From the NCBI GenBank assembly GCA_020641055.1, contig CP067345.1, positions 636,001-700,000 on the forward strand: a stretch of 64,000 nt of DNA. Direction: 5' to 3'. The notes beneath the pieces are model-generated. The model had not been told where the DNA came from. It did no database searches and saw nothing but the letters and a program-made list of their open reading frames with translations. Source of the DNA: Clostridioides sp. ES-S-0010-02. Its GTDB lineage: Bacteria > Bacillota > Clostridia > Peptostreptococcales > Peptostreptococcaceae. Each line of letters begins with the position of its first letter. Positions within the stretch are counted from its first letter, which is position 1. The position numbers were made by a program, and so were the translations under genes. Of this stretch, positions 27,754-36,491 are shown one piece after another.

Positions 27754-29035
27754 GATTGAACTAGAAAATGAGTATTTTGAGAAAATTAAATACATTATTG
27801 AATGGTATATGTTGTCTATAAAAGAAGAGTATATAAATGATTATATACCACCATTTAGATATGAAGATTATTTAATTACAATTTCAGAGTTTTTGCCATT
27901 GATAAATAATGAGAGTAGAGAAGAATATATAGAAATGGGATATAGTTTAGCAAAAGGGATAAAACATAAATTAGAATATGAATTTGAAAATTATAAAAAT
28001 CCTTATATGTATTCTGATTTAGGATATATGGCTTTCTCAGTATATTTATTTAATAAAAAAACTGGGCTTTTAGAGAAGTTTTTATACTCACTAAATAATT
28101 TATTGCTAAATGAATGTTATAAAAAAGTTATAGTTCTAACAAGTAATAATATATTTGATGTAAATACAAAAAATACTGATTATGATTCAATATATGGAGT
28201 ATCAGGAGTATTAAACTATCTTTTAGAATTTAAATGGAGAGATGAAGATCTTTTTAAGATAATAAAACTTGGGGAATATCTTATGTCGCTTTGCCTTGAA
28301 TATGAATATAAAGGATATATGGTTCCAAGATTTCATATTAAACCTGAAAATTTAATAAATGAAAAGTATAAATATATATTCCCGGAAGGAAGTTTAGATT
28401 TTGGTATGGCTCATGGTATGTTAGCGCCTTTGATTTCAATAACAAAATTGAAAAGTAAGGTTGAAAATATAAGAGAAATTGATAAGGCTATAGATAAAAT
28501 TTTCAACTTATATGATGTATTTTTAAATAAAGATGATGGGTATTATAAATGGCCATCACAATTATCTATTGAAGACTATTTAAAAGAAGAAAGTAATTAC
28601 AATTCTTTTGCAATGTCAAGGTGGTGTTATGGAGGGATTAGCATAGCTAAGGGATTGAGAAATGCTTCTTTAAACTTAAAAAATGATAAATTAGTGAAGA
28701 AATATGATAACATATTAAAGAATTTATTGACATATAAATATGATGAGTATTATTTGACTACACCTATTTTATGTCATGGTCACAGTAGTATTTTATCTGT
28801 AATGACAATAATGTATAAAGAAACTAATGATAAAGATTATTTGTATAATCTTAATATGACCTTGAAAGAAATATTTCAATTATTTGAACCATCATTAAAG
28901 TATGGTTTTAAAACATTAGATGATTCAATAATAGATAGTACTTCATTTTTAGAAGGAACAACTGGAATAATCTTATCATTAATTTCTATATTAAGTAAAG
29001 AATCTGATTATGAGAAATTATTATTTTTATCTTAA
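27734..29035 (+). CDS. Lanthipeptide cyclase, LanC-like (copy 2)
   Basis: 433 residues, a diverged paralogue of the LanC at 18507. The motifs are complete: GSLDFGMAHGMLAP, SRWCYGGIS (zinc Cys), PILCHGHSS (zinc Cys-His) and SFLEGTTGIILS. Since both copies keep all metal ligands, neither looks dead. They might act on different rings, on LanA1 versus LanA2, or form a heteromeric complex with LanB/LanT. AGGAG lies 8 bases before ATG, inside the end of the flavin reductase gene (20-base overlap). It is the last gene of the locus. Confidence 0.9.
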   Translation: MILQKSKIELENEYFEKIKYIIEWYMLSIKEEYINDYIPPFRYEDYLITISEFLPLINNESREEYIEMGYSLAKGIKHKLEYEFENYKNPYMYSDLGYMAFSVYLFNKKTGLLEKFLYSLNNLLLNECYKKVIVLTSNNIFDVNTKNTDYDSIYGVSGVLNYLLEFKWRDEDLFKIIKLGEYLMSLCLEYEYKGYMVPRFHIKPENLINEKYKYIFPEGSLDFGMAHGMLAPLISITKLKSKVENIREIDKAIDKIFNLYDVFLNKDDGYYKWPSQLSIEDYLKEESNYNSFAMSRWCYGGISIAKGLRNASLNLKNDKLVKKYDNILKNLLTYKYDEYYLTTPILCHGHSSILSVMTIMYKETNDKDYLYNLNMTLKEIFQLFEPSLKYGFKTLDDSIIDSTSFLEGTTGIILSLISILSKESDYEKLLFLS

Positions 29036-29042
29036 ATTAAAA

Positions 29043-29093
29043 AATTTAGTATAAAAGATATAATTTTTAATTTTACATCTTTTATACTAAATT
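29043..29093 (+). terminator. Hairpin terminator at the end of the lanthipeptide locus
   Basis: A perfect 17-bp stem (AATTTAGTATAAAAGAT / ATCTTTTATACTAAATT) begins 8 bases after the lanC2 stop. The trailing U-tract is weak. Confidence 0.7.
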
Positions 29094-29624
29094 AGTTTAT
29101 CAAAATATGTGTGAAGCTGAAGGCTCTAATGTTTTTGGATGTAATTGTCTTATACTGTATTTTTTCAATATTTATAAAGTTAAAATATTACCAAGAATCT
29201 GTATTAGAGCAAAATGTAATAATGTTTATATGAGTAAGTGAATATAGTATAAGGATTTTGGCTTTGTACATAAAAATAAAAATACTTGACAAACCATTGG
29301 AATATTAATCGTGTCCAAATACATATTAGAGGAGACAAAATTATAGAAGTTCTAGAATCATGAAAAAATATTAGAATAATAGATATAGAAAAGAACTTGT
29401 AAGCTAGGGTAGATTTCTGGGTTTAAAATAACGTATTTAATTTATTTGTATAGAACAATTAAAAATTTACTTATTGAGATAATTAAAAAATAACTGTCAC
29501 AGAAAAAATAATTTACTCATGTGACAGCCATTTTTGATATTATGTTTTTGTTTTTTATCTGAAAAATTTAAAATAAAAATGTTATTTTAATAATCTAAAT
29601 AAAATTTATTTTAATATTAATTTT
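29094..29624. other. Intergenic region right of the lanthipeptide locus
   Basis: No convincing gene. A 44-codon frame at 29107-29241 has no ribosome site. A promoter-like TTGACA (29287) is followed by AGAGGAGAC with only ATT behind it, like a decayed gene start. The hairpin CTGTCAC/GTGACAG at 29494-29527 probably terminates the minus-strand flavodoxin operon. Confidence 0.5.
29494..29527 (-). terminator. Terminator of the PadR/flavodoxin operon
   Basis: The stem CTGTCAC...GTGACAG, read on the minus strand, is followed by TTATTTTTTAATT about 100 bases after the stop at 29625. Confidence 0.5.
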
Positions 29625-30275
29625 TTATTTTCTTAATATATCACTTTTAGTCAGTCCATTTGATTTACCTTGAGGAGTCCAATGATAATTAGACATAGAT
29701 TTAAATAGAAATCTAGGAAAGTTAGGTGATATAAAAATATTATCTTTACTAGAAGTGTTACTATCTATGTTGTTACTAAGTATATTCTTTGATAGTTCTC
29801 CTAATGAAGTTCCTAAGCTTTTTTTTGGACCTTTACCTAAAGGAGTAGATTGTAATGAACCTAGCATTTCTCCTCCACCAATTCCTATCCCTTGAACCCA
29901 TGTAAAGTTAACCCTTTTACACCAATTTTCTATCATTTGAATTGCTAAATGAGTTTGTTTCCCTTCATAGAATCCACAGTTAACTATTGCATATACTGGA
30001 ATAGATTTTTTATTTAGTTTCTTCGCACATTCTTCACATTCCTCTAAAAAACGAATTAAATGAGAAGGAATGCCATCTACATAAAGAGGAAATGCAATTA
30101 TTAACCTATCACAAGTAAGTATGGCTTCAATAGCTTTAGGATATTTAGATACATTGTCTATTTTAAATGTGAGAATGTCATTATCCTTTTGTATAAGTTT
30201 TTCTACTTCAGATAAAAAGTATTGTGAATTATTTTCTTTTACTTTTGGGCTTCCATTTATCATTACTATATTCAT
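29625..30275 (-). CDS. Flavodoxin-like NAD(P)H-dependent oxidoreductase
   Basis: 216 residues. MNIVMINGSPKVKENNSQYF is the flavodoxin-fold opening with the FMN phosphate loop, followed by AFPLYVDGIPSHLIRFLEE, the usual FMN-reductase wording. A GWCK-like region (WCKRVNFTWVQGIGIGGGE) and a Gly-rich loop follow. It is a cytoplasmic quinone/nitro or flavin reductase of unknown substrate. It overlaps the upstream gene by 4 bases (ATGA type), so the pair is translationally coupled. The operon is headed by a PadR regulator, which suggests induction by an aromatic or xenobiotic compound. Confidence 0.82.
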   Translation of the reverse strand: MNIVMINGSPKVKENNSQYFLSEVEKLIQKDNDILTFKIDNVSKYPKAIEAILTCDRLIIAFPLYVDGIPSHLIRFLEECEECAKKLNKKSIPVYAIVNCGFYEGKQTHLAIQMIENWCKRVNFTWVQGIGIGGGEMLGSLQSTPLGKGPKKSLGTSLGELSKNILSNNIDSNTSSKDNIFISPNFPRFLFKSMSNYHWTPQGKSNGLTKSDILRK

Positions 30276-30775
30276 AAAGATTCACCTCTTACATCTTGTG
30301 GATTTTTAAAAAATGAAACAGAATGTTCCTTCATATTGAGATTTACAGCATTTGCACGTACTAGATTAGTAGCAGTGTCTTTTTCAGTATCTGTAATACA
30401 ATCCCCATAGAATAAAGCCTTTAAATTTATCTGTTTTTCATATCTATTTTTATGATGCATTTCATTATTCTTTATTACAAAGTATGGAAGGAGATAGCTT
30501 ATACTTCTATCAAGTATATTTTTGACAAATGGGCTAAATCCACCATAACAACATCTACTTATTATAATAAATTCATCAGAATCAGCTATCAATTTACCCA
30601 TATTTCTGTAATAGTCTTTTATGACACATGTAGTAGGTGTTTTAATCCAACAACCAAAACAACCAATACACTTGTGGATTTCTTCAGTGTTTGAAAGTAT
30701 TTTTATATTGTTATCAAGTTTAGGTAATAAATTATCTAAATCTTTTTCAGTTAAATCATGTATTAAAAGTCTCAT
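30272..30775 (-). CDS. Flavodoxin-family protein with Cys-rich motif
   Basis: 167 residues. It lacks a classic N-terminal GSPR loop but has HKCIGCFGCWIKTPTTCVI, the CxxCxxCxxxxxxC-type motif of iron-sulfur flavoproteins, followed by IADSDEFIIISRCCYGGFSPFVKNILDRS, an FMN-reductase segment. It may bind a flavin and possibly an Fe-S cluster (inference). It is coupled to the next flavodoxin gene by a 4-base overlap. A purine-rich GGGGG site precedes ATG. Confidence 0.78.
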   Translation of the reverse strand: MRLLIHDLTEKDLDNLLPKLDNNIKILSNTEEIHKCIGCFGCWIKTPTTCVIKDYYRNMGKLIADSDEFIIISRCCYGGFSPFVKNILDRSISYLLPYFVIKNNEMHHKNRYEKQINLKALFYGDCITDTEKDTATNLVRANAVNLNMKEHSVSFFKNPQDVRGESL

Positions 30776-30818
30776 AAGTTTTACCCCCTTTATATTATGT
30801 AGGTTGACTTTTGTAATT

Positions 30819-31340
30819 CTATCCTACAATTTTTTTTAATAAATTATTACACCAATTAATTACAAAACTATAATAGTCAACGCCATAAATCATTGTGAAA
30901 TACATACATGTGTATTGGTCAATACAACAATTTTGTTCTACCTCAGTTTTTTGTGCATCTAATTTATTTAAAAGTAATTCAATTTCAGCTATCAACATTT
31001 TTAAGTTTGTTTCAATTATTTCTTTAGGTAAGTACTCATAAAAAAATATGTTAACAAGGTGGTTATGCTTTGTCTTAGAAAATTTAATTGGTTTTTCTAA
31101 CCACTCGAGAAAGTATGATTTCCCTATATCAGTTATGGAATATAGTTTTTTTAATTTGCCCCCATCTATAACTTCGCGATAGTAGATATAATCTTTTTCT
31201 TCTAATCTTTTAAGTGCAGGATAAATACTACCAAAACTAGCATCAAAAAAGTATGAAGTACTTTGTGACATCTTTTGTTTTAAATCATATCCACTTAATT
31301 CTTTTTCCATCAGAAATCCTAAAATAATGTATTCTAACAT
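30819..31340 (-). CDS. PadR-family transcriptional regulator
   Basis: 173 residues. The N-terminal winged helix is typical (LEYIILGFLMEKELSGYDLKQ...GSIYPALKRLEEKDYI...KLYSITDIGKSYFLEWL), followed by a C-terminal helical dimerisation region with Cys residues. PadR proteins repress nearby detoxification or efflux genes and release DNA on ligand binding. It heads an operon with two flavodoxin-like genes. AGGAGG lies 5 bases before ATG. A dyad (ATATATC-4-GATATAT... at 31380-31398) upstream is a possible operator. Confidence 0.88.
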   Translation of the reverse strand: MLEYIILGFLMEKELSGYDLKQKMSQSTSYFFDASFGSIYPALKRLEEKDYIYYREVIDGGKLKKLYSITDIGKSYFLEWLEKPIKFSKTKHNHLVNIFFYEYLPKEIIETNLKMLIAEIELLLNKLDAQKTEVEQNCCIDQYTCMYFTMIYGVDYYSFVINWCNNLLKKIVG

Positions 31341-31379
31341 AGTGCCTCCTAATATCGTTTATGTATATATTGTTTAGTT

Positions 31380-31398
31380 ATATATCGTTTTGATATAT
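31380..31398. promoter_or_regulatory. Probable PadR operator
   Basis: The inverted repeat ATATATC / GATATAT has a 5-base centre and lies 40 bases upstream of the padR-type start. ATATCGTTT is repeated again nearer the gene (31352-31360). AT-rich dyads of this type are common PadR sites. Confidence 0.45.
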
Positions 31399-31587
31399 TA
31401 ATTATTACAAATAATGGGTAGACTGTCAATATGTTTTTAAATTAAGTTTTAAACAGAAATACAGATTATCGCTTAAACACTAGGTTTATTATCATATCTT
31501 AAGTTTTAAGAGTTGAATTTACCACTTACATAAGAACTTTGACATGACAATATGATTAAAAGCATATAAATTATTTGAATAGTGCAC

Positions 31588-31645
31588 AAAACCGCAGATT
31601 GTATATAATTCACTAATTAGTGAATTATATACAATCTGCGGTTTT
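31588..31645. terminator. Perfect 58-bp palindrome, probably a bidirectional terminator
   Basis: Two 29-base arms (starting AAAACCGCAGATTG and ending CAATCTGCGGTTTT) match without mismatch or loop spacer. Each end is A/T-rich, so U-tracts arise on both strands. It directly follows the remnant of a response-regulator gene on the minus strand and was probably its terminator. Confidence 0.8.
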
Positions 31646-31880
31646 TATTCGCTGAATTTATAGCCAACACCCCAAACAGCCAATATATTGTGGATTGTCT
31701 GAGTCAGTCTCTATTTTTTTCTTAGTTTTGTACAAATGACGACGTTAGATTATTAACCTTTTATGGTATTGTCATAGCTCCAGATGCTTTCGTATAGCTG
31801 TTTTTTTGCAAATTTAACTACTTCCATCCAGTTATAACCTTCTAGTCAATTTCAAATTTTCTAGTCAGTCAATGATAAAG
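31645..31880 (-). pseudogene. Remnant of an OmpR-family response regulator (DNA-binding domain)
   Basis: On the minus strand, pieces of a winged-helix domain are readable in more than one frame: FAKKQLYESIWSYDNTIKG, then CTKLRKKIETDSDNPQYI, then AVWGVGYKFSE and a stop. Together these are the recognition-helix and wing region of OmpR/PhoB regulators. Stops and frameshifts make it dead. No receiver domain is attached. A truncated receiver domain lies at 38036-38341 on the other strand. Confidence 0.75.
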
Positions 31881-31923
31881 ATAAACTGAAATTTGGGAAC
31901 TCCATGTTATGCCCATAATAGAT

Positions 31924-32133
31924 TTACTTGCTAGATAACAAAAATAATTTTTTTGTAGTGCTGGCATTCACTTTTATCGTTGCTTTCACTGGAAAAAGAA
32001 CATTTCCGCTATTGATATAGGTGCTAACATTCAAAAATCCCATACCTTCAAATGCCGCCTTTAATAATGGCATTGACACTTTGTTTTTACAACTAATGTT
32101 TATGCCACGAAAAAGAGCAATATATTTTTCTAA
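31924..32133 (-). pseudogene. N-terminal fragment of a DUF1697 protein
   Basis: The minus-strand reading LEKYIALFRGINISCKNKVSMPLLKAA...NVSTYINSGNVLF is the opening of the DUF1697 family (normally about 180 residues). After VLF the homology is lost and the frame stops. GGAGG is present upstream, but the position where a start is expected reads TTA. It is a truncated, probably inactive gene. Confidence 0.75.
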
Positions 32134-32188
32134 CTTAAAGAACCTCCATCTATTATAAATAATCTTTGATTCAACTTTCAATTTGCAT

Positions 32189-32626
32189 TTACATCCAACG
32201 CTTAAATACTACAATTTCAGCATCAGAATCATAAACGCTATACTCAGATACCATGAGATATTTTTCATCAGCAATAATTCCATAATATCTGTCACTGTCT
32301 TTTTTGCTAAGCTGATTTCCAAAGTAAATTTTATTATCGTCCCAAAACTTTACAAGCTGCCCTTTTGGCAAGGTATATTCAATGTTAATGAAAGAGCCTT
32401 TCAGTGCATTAAGTTCTGTGACTTCTTCCATATCTTGTATATTAAGTGCATTAAATGCTGCAATCAAATTCTTTTTGAATTTGTATAGAGCATCTTTACC
32501 TTCTTTCAAACATAATGCAACCAAGCACTCTGAACCAAAAGGATGACCTTTCGTTTCAGCACATCCATTACAAGTGTTACTCAATTCGCATTTCCTACAA
32601 TCAACTCCGCAAATAGACTTAGTCAT
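32189..32626 (-). CDS. Cys-rich DUF3795-like protein
   Basis: 145 residues. The N-terminus carries a Cys cluster, SICGVDCRKCELSNTCNGC, as in DUF3795 proteins, which probably bind a metal. The remaining domain (about residues 50-145) resembles no enzyme I know. A purine-rich GGAGG site lies 8-9 bases before ATG. It follows the AraC/GyrI gene on the same strand with a 60-base gap and could be its target. A related Cys-rich gene lies at 38580. Confidence 0.65.
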   Translation of the reverse strand: MTKSICGVDCRKCELSNTCNGCAETKGHPFGSECLVALCLKEGKDALYKFKKNLIAAFNALNIQDMEEVTELNALKGSFINIEYTLPKGQLVKFWDDNKIYFGNQLSKKDSDRYYGIIADEKYLMVSEYSVYDSDAEIVVFKRWM

Positions 32627-32687
32627 TTTTAATTTTCCTCCTTAAATTTTATTTTATCGAGTACGTCTTATCTACTTAGTTTGGATT

Positions 32688-33671
32688 TTACAGTGGATAG
32701 GCGTACATCTTTTTCACAGGTCTAATGTACTTAAAATACTGGTCTGGGTTATAATAAAAGTACATGATTCTTCCAGGGGTAATATCAGGACAGTAACCCT
32801 TACCAATGTAATCAAAAGTTGCCATAGCCATTTCAATCTTTTCTTCAACACTACAATTTTCCTGTTCATAATTAAATGGACCATGTTCAAAGATGATATA
32901 CTCGGCTTCAGGAATATCAATCATAAGCATTTGTGGCGGAAGTTCCCCTTTATAATCAAAAGGAAGTCGTACGCCCCAACACTCTGTACGGAGAATACCC
33001 CAATCGCAGAGCCTGCCATCTGGACTGTTTATATAAGCCATAATCTGACCACTTCCACAGTTAGCTTCGCTTCCACCATCATCATCCAATTTACCCTTGA
33101 TGCTGTCGAGCAAACCACAAATTGTTTCGTGGTCCTGTCCTGGAATAAGGTTTTGTTTTCTCCAAAAATCCCAATACCCGTTACTTTCATTGTTTTTAAT
33201 GTACAAAAATTTATGTGCAGGTATGGTTGCAAAATAAATCTTGACACCATCTGTTGATTTAATCATTCCTATTTCTCCTAATCCTAAAAAGTAGCGGTCA
33301 AAAGGGGTTATTTTTGTACGAAGAACGACTGGCTTAGGATTTTTTCGATATTCACTTGGTGTTACACCATAAGTTCTTTTGAAAGCTCTGGTAAAAGCTT
33401 CATGTGATGAAAATCCATAATCAAAAGCAATGTCCAATAGACTCTTATCACTGTCCCTAACCTCTTTTAATGCAAAGGCTAATTTTCTATTCCGCAAGTA
33501 ATCTCTAAACTGCATACCCGATATTTCTTTGAATTTTTTCGTTGTATAAAATTCAGAATATCCTAATTTGCGAGAAAGAAAGCGTAACGTTAAGACTTCG
33601 CCGTTGTAATTTTTAATACATTTGTCAATCTCGTCAATGATTATCTGAATTTGTTGTTGCCACTCATACAT
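32688..33671 (-). CDS. AraC-family regulator with GyrI-like effector-binding domain
   Basis: 327 residues. Two helix-turn-helix motifs lie at the N-terminus (LTLRFLSRKLGYSEFYTTKKF, about 26-46, and SLLDIAFDYGFSSHEAFTRAF, about 76-96, ending TPSEYRK). A linker and a C-terminal GyrI/BmrR-like small-molecule binding domain (about 120-327, including RTECWGVRLPFDYKG) follow. Such proteins act as drug-sensing activators (Rob/BmrR style). GAGGTG lies 7 bases before ATG. A second AraC/GyrI gene lies at 44963. Confidence 0.87.
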   Translation of the reverse strand: MYEWQQQIQIIIDEIDKCIKNYNGEVLTLRFLSRKLGYSEFYTTKKFKEISGMQFRDYLRNRKLAFALKEVRDSDKSLLDIAFDYGFSSHEAFTRAFKRTYGVTPSEYRKNPKPVVLRTKITPFDRYFLGLGEIGMIKSTDGVKIYFATIPAHKFLYIKNNESNGYWDFWRKQNLIPGQDHETICGLLDSIKGKLDDDGGSEANCGSGQIMAYINSPDGRLCDWGILRTECWGVRLPFDYKGELPPQMLMIDIPEAEYIIFEHGPFNYEQENCSVEEKIEMAMATFDYIGKGYCPDITPGRIMYFYYNPDQYFKYIRPVKKMYAYPL

Positions 33672-33847
33672 TTAACTATTCACCTCGTTTCAATTACCCT
33701 ACATTCATTATAACGAAATAGAGAAGTTATGGCTTGATTTTACTTGTTGTCATTTAATTTTAATTCTGTGGATTTGCATCTTGTCTAATTTACTATATTA
33801 TGTCACATTGACATGACAGCTTAAAAGGAATTAAGAATTAGGAACTA

Positions 33848-33876
33848 TTGACAAAGTGTAAATTTAGCAGTAAAAT
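33848..33876 (+). promoter_or_regulatory. Sigma-A promoter of the marR-MATE operon
   Basis: TTGACA (33848-33853) and TAAAAT (33871-33876) are separated by exactly 17 bases. Confidence 0.75.
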
Positions 33877-33895
33877 AATTGCATGAGCAAATAGA

Positions 33896-33913
33896 TTGTT
33901 GCGCTCGCAACAA
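33896..33913. promoter_or_regulatory. Probable MarR operator
   Basis: The perfect dyad TTGTTGCG-CT-CGCAACAA lies about 20 bases after the -10 and 30 bases before the marR-type start, a position where binding would block transcription. A smaller dyad TTGC-ATGA-GCAA lies just before it. Confidence 0.7.
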
Positions 33914-33943
33914 AAATATAAATAACAATATTAAGGAGAGAAC

Positions 33944-34405
33944 ATGAGAGAGCTATTAAAATGGGTTTCCATTATAAATAGATATAACGCAAACTATATT
34001 GATAGGAAATTGGCTGATATTGGAATTAATAATAGCCAATATTTTTATGTATTACACATATGTAGTAATCCAGGTATTACACAGGATACTATATTTAAAA
34101 GAATTCTTGTAAATCCTAGTAATATAACAAGAGCTTTGGCAAACCTAGAAAAAGAAGGGTTTATCACTAGAGAACCAAGTGTTAAAGATAAAAGAACATG
34201 GCATCTGTATCCTACAGAAAAATCTTTGGCATGTTATGATGAAATAATAAAAATAACGAATGGATATGTAGAGGAATTGTTAAGTTCATTTAAAAAAGAA
34301 GAGCAAGAGTTGTTCATGTCAATGTTAAAAAAGACTGCTTTTATAGCTATTGATATGAATGAAGAAGCAAAATTGGAGGCGAAGGAAGATGGAAGAAAAA
34401 TATAA
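33944..34405 (+). CDS. MarR-family regulator
   Basis: 153 residues with the MarR winged helix: YFYVLHICSNPGITQDTIFKRILVNPSNITRALANLEKEGFITREPSVKDKRTWHLYPT, with the wing motif KDKR. It is a dimeric repressor that responds to small ligands. AAGGAG lies 6 bases before ATG. It overlaps the MATE gene by 17 bases and has a perfect dyad in its own promoter region, so it most likely represses itself and the pump. Confidence 0.92.
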   Translation: MRELLKWVSIINRYNANYIDRKLADIGINNSQYFYVLHICSNPGITQDTIFKRILVNPSNITRALANLEKEGFITREPSVKDKRTWHLYPTEKSLACYDEIIKITNGYVEELLSSFKKEEQELFMSMLKKTAFIAIDMNEEAKLEAKEDGRKI

Positions 34406-35792
34406 AGAACCATTGGAGTATGAGAAAGTTTCAAAATTATTGACTAAGTATGCAATACCTAGCATTATAGCAATGTTAGTAAGTGCGTTATATAACATAG
34501 TTGACCAAATTTTTATCGGGCAAGGTGTTGGAGTGTTAGGTAATGCTGCTACAAATGTTAGCTTTCCACTAACAACAATATGTACTGCAATTGCTTTATT
34601 ATTAGGTATTGGTGGAGCATCTAAGTGCTCATTAGAATTAGGTGCTAAAAATTCAGAAAAAGCTACAAAATCAGCGGGAAATTCTATTTGTCTAATGGCT
34701 ATCTTTGGAATAAGTTTGTTTATAATAGTATCAATATTTTTAACACCACTATTGAAATTCTTTGGTTCCACATCAGAAATATTACCTTATGCACACACAT
34801 ACACAAAGATTACATCAATTGGATTGCCATTTCTTATAATGTCTACTGGAATGAGTAAGTTGATACTTGCTGATGGAAAACCAAAAGCTTCTATGTTTTG
34901 TATGTTGGTAGGAGCAGTTATTAACACAATTTTAAATCCACTATTCATATTTGTGCTTGATATGGGAATTGCTGGGTCTGCTTTAGCTACTGTTATTGGT
35001 CAACTTATATCTTTTGGCTTTAGTGTTTATTATGTAATGAATTTTCAACATATTAAACTACATAAGAAAAGTTTTAAATTAGAAAGTATAATTTATAAAC
35101 ATATATTTGCGCTAGGTTCAAGTTCATGTTTTAACCAATTAGCAATGACTGTAACACAAATAGTTATGAATAATACGTTGGCATATTACGGAGCTAGGTC
35201 AGTTTATGGAAGTGAAATTCCACTTGCTTGTGTTGGTATCATTATTAAAGTAAATATGATTTTTATATCTATAATTATTGGTATATCACAAGGGATGCAA
35301 CCAATTATAGGATACAATTATGGAGCTGAAAAATATAATCGTGTAAAAGAAGCATATAAGTTAGCAGTAGGAAGTGCAACTGTTATATCTGTTATTGCAT
35401 TCTTATGCTTCCAATTCTTCCCACGACAAATTACATCTATATTTGGTAATGGGAATGAAACTTACTTTATATTTGCAGAACATTATTTTAGAACTTTCTT
35501 GTTCTTAACATTTATAAATGGTGTTCAAATAGTATCATCAACTTTCTTTACATCAATTGGAAAATCAGTACTGGGACTTTTTACTTCTTTGACTCGTCAG
35601 ATTCTGTTTTTAATTCCATTAATAGTGATTTTACCAATGTTTATGGGTATTGATGGAGTAATGTATGCGGGGCCAATAGCGGATGCCGCTGCTGCAATGG
35701 TATGTATATATTTTGCAGTTCATGAAATGAAATCATTGACTATAAAGCAAAATAAAGTAGTGAGTAATCATAAGGAGATTGTAGAGGTATAA
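34389..35792 (+). CDS. MATE-family multidrug efflux protein
   Basis: About 467 residues with 12 membrane helices. The family wording is clear: LTKYAIPSIIAMLVSALYNIVDQIFIGQGVG at the N-terminus, the inter-domain repeat PLACVGIIIKVNMIF, and GISQGMQPIIGYNYGAEKY in the second half. It should export cationic drugs by Na+ or H+ antiport in the cytoplasmic membrane. ATG 34389 is preferred, with GGAGG 8 bases upstream inside the end of the MarR gene. It resembles the MepA branch. A hairpin terminator follows. Confidence 0.93.
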   Translation: MEEKYKEPLEYEKVSKLLTKYAIPSIIAMLVSALYNIVDQIFIGQGVGVLGNAATNVSFPLTTICTAIALLLGIGGASKCSLELGAKNSEKATKSAGNSICLMAIFGISLFIIVSIFLTPLLKFFGSTSEILPYAHTYTKITSIGLPFLIMSTGMSKLILADGKPKASMFCMLVGAVINTILNPLFIFVLDMGIAGSALATVIGQLISFGFSVYYVMNFQHIKLHKKSFKLESIIYKHIFALGSSSCFNQLAMTVTQIVMNNTLAYYGARSVYGSEIPLACVGIIIKVNMIFISIIIGISQGMQPIIGYNYGAEKYNRVKEAYKLAVGSATVISVIAFLCFQFFPRQITSIFGNGNETYFIFAEHYFRTFLFLTFINGVQIVSSTFFTSIGKSVLGLFTSLTRQILFLIPLIVILPMFMGIDGVMYAGPIADAAAAMVCIYFAVHEMKSLTIKQNKVVSNHKEIVEV

Positions 35793-35838
35793 GATAATCT
35801 TCAATAGTTCTAACAGCATAGTAATCAAATTATTTTTT

Positions 35839-35876
35839 ATGGTAAGTAAATTGTTTTTATTGAATTTACTTACCAT
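35839..35876. terminator. Bidirectional terminator between MATE and nitroreductase genes
   Basis: A 14-bp stem ATGGTAAGTAAATT / AATTTACTTACCAT has a 10-base loop and T-rich tails on both strands. It serves convergent genes. Confidence 0.8.
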
Positions 35877-35897
35877 ATTTTAATTATAAATAGTTAT

Positions 35898-36491
35898 TTA
35901 TCTCCATTTAGTTACATCATTTAACTTTAATCTAGGTCTTTTTGCTGGTTGTTCATCAGGATAACCTAACGATATTGCTGCAACCAATTGACTATCTGTA
36001 TCTAACCACTCACATAATTCACGATATGCAAAGTACACATCACAAATCCAAAGACTACCTAAACCTAATTCTACAGCTGTAAGAGACATATTTTGAATTG
36101 CAGCTCCAATTGATTGTATGTTTGCCATCTCATAAAAACGTTCTTCAGCAGATAAGTTTTCTAAAGGTGACTTTCCCAACTTGTTTAAAATAAAAATTGT
36201 TATGGGAGCTTGTTTCATAATTTCAACAGTATAATTTGCTCCTGCAATATGTTGACGACTTTCTGGAAGAAGTCCATTGTTATCAATTTCATTTTGAATA
36301 CCTTTGCTCATCGCTCTAAGCATAGATTCTTTTTCTTTTTCAGTGACAACAATAAATTTCCATGGTTGTCTATTTTTAGATGAAGGTGCATCTATTCCAG
36401 CTTCAATTATTTTTTCTATAGTTTCATGTGAAATATTTTGATTTTTATATTTTCTAATGCTACGTCTTTTCGATATAGAATTGCTTATCAT
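35898..36491 (-). CDS. Nitroreductase-family protein
   Basis: About 197 residues. SKRRSIRKYKNQNIS (FMN-phosphate Arg cluster), IDAPSSKNRQPWKFIVV (about 33-50) and the C-terminal LGYPDEQPAKRPRL are typical of the FMN-dependent nitroreductase fold. It reduces nitro compounds, quinones or flavins with NAD(P)H in the cytoplasm. ATG 36491 is preferred, since GGAGG lies 8 bases upstream. It is a single gene, convergent with the MATE gene. Confidence 0.92.
   Translation of the reverse strand: MISNSISKRRSIRKYKNQNISHETIEKIIEAGIDAPSSKNRQPWKFIVVTEKEKESMLRAMSKGIQNEIDNNGLLPESRQHIAGANYTVEIMKQAPITIFILNKLGKSPLENLSAEERFYEMANIQSIGAAIQNMSLTAVELGLGSLWICDVYFAYRELCEWLDTDSQLVAAISLGYPDEQPAKRPRLKLNDVTKWR

Noticed and set aside
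29107-29241. 44-codon ORF with five Cys right after the lanthipeptide locus, considered as a third precursor or immunity peptide
   Set aside because: It has no ribosome site, no leader box, almost no Ser/Thr near the Cys, and sits in decayed spacer.
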